A stretch of DNA of 64,000 nucleotides from Candidatus Planktophila sp. (GTDB lineage Bacteria > Actinomycetota > Actinomycetes > Nanopelagicales > Nanopelagicaceae), in NCBI GenBank assembly GCA_017858325.1, contig JAFMBT010000006.1, positions 17,376 through 81,375 on the forward strand, written 5' to 3'. A program made the translations under genes and the position numbers. Positions 61,492 through 64,000 of this stretch are shown in pieces (positions within the stretch are counted from its first letter, which is position 1; every line of letters begins with the position of its first letter). Under the pieces are notes generated by a model, which saw only the letters and a list, made by a program, of their open reading frames with translations, searched no databases and was not told the origin of the DNA.

Positions 61492-62849
61492 CCGGCGACA
61501 AGGTCAGCACAGATACGATCAAAGATTGCCGTGTGCACATCCACATCAGCTTCCGTAGTTGACGGAGATATCAGCGCCATATTGTGAAATGGTGTCATCA
61601 AAATTCCATCGTTGAGTAAACGCAGATGTATGTACTGCTCTAACTCAAAGTCGCCACCATCTGCTGCCTCTTGTCCCGTGCGCGGAGCAGTGGGAGCAAA
61701 TATGTATTCACCACGTGCGCCCAATCGATTGCAATGCCATGGCAAGTCATACTTTGCAATCGCTGCATCAACGCCATCAGACCAACGATCACCCAGTGCG
61801 ATCATGTGCGCAAAAGCTTCTCGGGTAAGTACTTCACTTAACGTCGCACGCATTGCAGCAAGGGATAAAGCATTACCCGCCAGCGTTGAACCAATCCCGC
61901 CGGTATCGATAATCTCTAACTGCACCTTTGCCTTAATCGCCTCGGCCACAGCATGTGTCATTCCAAATGTTCCAACCGGAAGACCACCCGCAATCGCCTT
62001 ACCAATCGTAAAGAAATCTGGCTTAAGACCAAGATCGGCCGTCATTCCACCAAAGCCCACTGAGATCGTATGTGTCTCATCAATAATTAGAAGCGCGCCA
62101 TATTTCTTCGCTAAATCTTGTACGGCAACGAGATATCCATCTTCGGGCAAGACAATCCCGATATTTGTCATCGCCGGCTCCATCAAAATCGCCGCGACAT
62201 CACCGTGTCCTAATGCAGATTCCATCGCCGCCAGATTATTAAATTCAACAACGCGCGTTGTCTGCGCTAAATCAACCGGCGCACCAATATTTCCATCGCG
62301 CTTAATCGTGCCGCCTGTTGCATCAAGGGTTGCAAAGGTTTCATCCACGCTGCCGTGATAACACTTATCAATCACAATAATCTTGGTTCGCCCAGTAATC
62401 ATGCGGCAGTAGCGAATCACATGGCGATTAGCATCTGTTGCCGTCACTGTAAATTGCCATAACGGCAGACCAAAACGCGCGGCAAGTTCGGCCGAGACAA
62501 TCGAGGCATCTTCTGTTGGAAGCATCGCCGTGATTCCCTTGGCAGCTTGGGCAGTAATCGCAGCAACTGTGGCATGAGGTGAGTGCCCTGTCATTGACCC
62601 GGTATCACCTAAACACAAGTCGATGTACTTATTGCCATCAATATCTTCAAAGTGTGCACCCTTAGCACTCTTTACAAAGACCGCGTGATCACCTGGCCAC
62701 TTAGCCATCCACGACATCGGCACACCTTCATGCATTACCTTCTTTGCGCGCTCGAACTCTTGGGCTGATTTCTTATGGGTATCAAGAAAACGTGCATCCT
62801 CAATTGCACGCAGCTTCTTTAAATGAGCGCGGTTAATTGCAGTAGCCAT
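61488..62849 (-). CDS. Class III PLP aminotransferase, HemL-like
   Basis: The 453-residue protein resembles glutamate-1-semialdehyde aminomutase and related omega-aminotransferases: FEDIDGNKYIDLCLGDTGSMTGHS, the PLP site ALLIIDETHTISVGFGG with the Asp and the Schiff-base Lys in FFTIGKAIAGGLPVG, then TGGIGSTLAGNALSLAAMRATL. Its N-terminal extension (about 50 residues) and the C-terminus separate it from true HemL, so an amino-acid or polyamine substrate is more likely. TAAGAT 6 nt before the ATG predicts a leaderless mRNA. It overlaps the end of the convergent mshD gene by 4 bp. Confidence 0.88.
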   Translation of the reverse strand: MATAINRAHLKKLRAIEDARFLDTHKKSAQEFERAKKVMHEGVPMSWMAKWPGDHAVFVKSAKGAHFEDIDGNKYIDLCLGDTGSMTGHSPHATVAAITAQAAKGITAMLPTEDASIVSAELAARFGLPLWQFTVTATDANRHVIRYCRMITGRTKIIVIDKCYHGSVDETFATLDATGGTIKRDGNIGAPVDLAQTTRVVEFNNLAAMESALGHGDVAAILMEPAMTNIGIVLPEDGYLVAVQDLAKKYGALLIIDETHTISVGFGGMTADLGLKPDFFTIGKAIAGGLPVGTFGMTHAVAEAIKAKVQLEIIDTGGIGSTLAGNALSLAAMRATLSEVLTREAFAHMIALGDRWSDGVDAAIAKYDLPWHCNRLGARGEYIFAPTAPRTGQEAADGGDFELEQYIHLRLLNDGILMTPFHNMALISPSTTEADVDVHTAIFDRICADLVAG

Positions 62850-62855
62850 ACCGAC

Positions 62856-62861
62856 ATCTTA
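62856..62861 (-). promoter_or_regulatory. -10 element, leaderless promoter of the class III aminotransferase gene
   Basis: TAAGAT ends 6 nt before the ATG at 62849. Confidence 0.55.
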
Positions 62862-62883
62862 TGTAATTGCTGGCGATAATGAA

Positions 62884-63648
62884 TTAGATAGCCGAAAAGA
62901 CGAAGAGCGCTTCTAAGTAATGTTCGCCACGAATTCCAAGATTTGCCGCATCAGGTGGGGCAGTCTGTGGCTCTATGCAGAGACCATCTGAATCTTCGGT
63001 ATAGACAACCCACCATGGCGCATCTGATTCAATATCGATGCGCGCAGCGCCTTCCCAAATAACTGCCGGCGTTCCGCGAATACCGGTAAAGGCATCATCC
63101 CAAGGCTGGCGACCTGGCGTAATTAATTCAGAGGTAGCAATGCCGTCATCATCGCGCTTAAGCATCTTCTCTGCCGAAAATTCAACTTCAACAGCGCCAC
63201 CGCGATCAAGTTCGCGCGGAAACCACGGATGAAAACCTAACCAGGCAGGCAGATCACAATCACCGGCATCGTATTCAAGTGACCAACGAATTGCATCGTC
63301 GAGAACTTCAACTTTCTGTTCAATCGTTGCACTTCCATACGGCTTTGGCAGATGCAAGAGCGATCGACCAGGACCAATCTCTTGCCACGATGAGACAAAA
63401 CCAAATCCATGTATTGCATGCGGTGGCATCATATTTGTTGGCAATTGATGCTCACCTGTTGTTGGTGATGTAATCAGACCGTCGCGAATACGCCCCGCCC
63501 ATGGTGCAAGGCTGTACCAACCGTAATTAATTGGCGATCCACGAAATGGCAGTGCGAACTCCATCTCGCGCCACACAACGGATGCAATATTTGCACCTTG
63601 ATCATCATCGATTCGAATCTGAAAATCAGCATCATCGATATATTGCAT
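62884..63648 (-). CDS. Aldose 1-epimerase family protein
   Basis: The 254-residue protein is a galactose-mutarotase-like beta-sandwich: SPINYGWYSLAPWAGRIRDG, HAIHGFGFVSSW with the His of the active site, LPAWLGFHPWFPREL with the second His and DDAFTGIRGT then a conserved Glu in GLCIEPQTAPPDA. These match the D-hexose 6-phosphate/aldose epimerase family. It would convert alpha and beta anomers of an imported sugar. Its ATG overlaps the stop of the PfkB kinase by one base, so it is co-expressed with that kinase. Confidence 0.9.
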   Translation of the reverse strand: MQYIDDADFQIRIDDDQGANIASVVWREMEFALPFRGSPINYGWYSLAPWAGRIRDGLITSPTTGEHQLPTNMMPPHAIHGFGFVSSWQEIGPGRSLLHLPKPYGSATIEQKVEVLDDAIRWSLEYDAGDCDLPAWLGFHPWFPRELDRGGAVEVEFSAEKMLKRDDDGIATSELITPGRQPWDDAFTGIRGTPAVIWEGAARIDIESDAPWWVVYTEDSDGLCIEPQTAPPDAANLGIRGEHYLEALFVFSAI

Positions 63649-64000
63649 TAGCTCACCTTTATCGTTGGTAGTTCATGCTTATATGGTGGCTCTGCACCTT
63701 GGCGCGAACAGGTAATCGCTGCAGCGTGTGCCGCGCGCGATAAAACTTCTTGCAACCTATCTCCCCGAAGTTCAATCAAGCCATGCTCGATCATCGCTTC
63801 TACAACAATCGCACCCACTGTATCGCCAGCACCGACGGTATCAACCATATCTACCTTCACACCCGGCACCTCAACCCGACCATCTTCGGTAAATCCCACA
63901 ATGCCATTAGCGCCACGCGTGATAACAACTAAGAAAACCCCATCGTTAATCCAACGTTTGGCCACATCATCAATAGAGACTTCCGGAAATAACCACGCTA
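63648..64000 (-). CDS. PfkB-family carbohydrate kinase, 5' part outside window
   Basis: Only the C-terminal 117 residues are inside the window; the frame is open to the right edge. The family motif DTVGAGDTVGAIVVEAM contains the catalytic Asp and the anion hole (GAGD); the usual Phe after GAGDT is Val. VVITRGANGI and AAAITCSRQGAEPP also match fructokinase/ribokinase-type enzymes, and the end resembles actinobacterial fructokinases. It overlaps the aldose epimerase start as TAATG, suggesting a sugar-catabolic operon that continues to the right. Confidence 0.88.
   Translation of the reverse strand, partial: AWLFPEVSIDDVAKRWINDGVFLVVITRGANGIVGFTEDGRVEVPGVKVDMVDTVGAGDTVGAIVVEAMIEHGLIELRGDRLQEVLSRAAHAAAITCSRQGAEPPYKHELPTIKVS

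Noticed and set aside
61612..62358. 248-residue open frame antisense to the class III aminotransferase
   Set aside because: The aminotransferase carries its full PLP signature on the other strand; the antisense product shows no domain and is Ser/Pro/Ala rich.

Overview
The window reads as one contiguous piece of a small, densely packed actinobacterial chromosome with moderate GC (by eye about 45-50 %). Mycothiol genes (mshA and a mshD-like gene), senX3-regX3-phoU, carD-ispDF-cysS-rlmB, glp/glpR, a cspB-DUF3027 neighbourhood, a DUF3263 gene and DUF1416-sulfurtransferase-DUF4395 mark it as Actinobacteria. The moderate GC, gaps of a few bases, many shortened proteins and carbohydrate uptake genes best fit a streamlined freshwater lineage such as Nanopelagicales (acI). 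That placement is inference. No rRNA, phage, insertion sequence or CRISPR array was seen, and no gene-free stretch exceeds 300 bases.

Layout. 1-5 kb: rsmI (cut by the left edge), protein O-mannosyltransferase, then glp-rimJ-glpR divergent from 5-formyltetrahydrofolate cyclo-ligase. 5-8.5 kb: a copC-copD/ctaG-acyl-CoA dehydrogenase operon. 8.6-18 kb: fmdB, an MMPL transporter, purU, tRNA-Arg, a saccharopine dehydrogenase-like gene with an SDR, a secreted coiled-coil protein, a Tat-exported Rieske protein, a membrane GGDEF protein and a photolyase. 18-25.7 kb: an AT-richer maltodextrin operon (binding protein, two permeases, cytoplasmic and secreted GH13 enzymes, no ATPase). 25.9-34.9 kb: citrate synthase, pdxH, serC, two MFS transporters, DUF2530, cspB, DUF3027, groEL under promoter plus CIRCE, and DUF3263. 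34.9-41.4 kb: PLP decarboxylase, SDR-DUF2867, NDH-2, alpha/beta hydrolase, carbonic anhydrase, tRNA-Thr, exopolyphosphatase. 41.4-49.2 kb: mutT1, ppk, SGNH hydrolase, rlmB, cysS, ispDF, carD on one strand. 49.4-55 kb: a lipoprotein, regX3-senX3 divergent from phoU, gpmA, ybjN, mshA. 55-61.5 kb: asparaginase, nitrobindin behind a 44-residue membrane ORF, ygfZ, a Fur regulator, a sulfur operon with a leader peptide, thioredoxin, glnR-like and mshD-like genes. 61.5-64 kb: a class III aminotransferase, an aldose epimerase and a PfkB kinase cut by the right edge.

Polyphosphate and phosphate genes (ppk, ppx, phoU, regX3-senX3) and thiol/sulfur genes are each represented repeatedly. A pervasive signal is a TANNNT -10 hexamer lying 6-7 nt before the start codon of at least 19 genes, which predicts many leaderless mRNAs and helps to decide starts and to support very short genes. 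Two divergent gene pairs even share overlapping -10 boxes. The most interesting items are: a cysteine-type leader peptide before the DUF4395/sulfurtransferase operon; a MoeA-like Glp protein that has lost a whole domain and its catalytic motifs but keeps its membrane partner GlpR; a SenX3 kinase without membrane anchors; a one-domain MshD; a CopC without copper ligands; and membrane microproteins of 26 and 44 residues.
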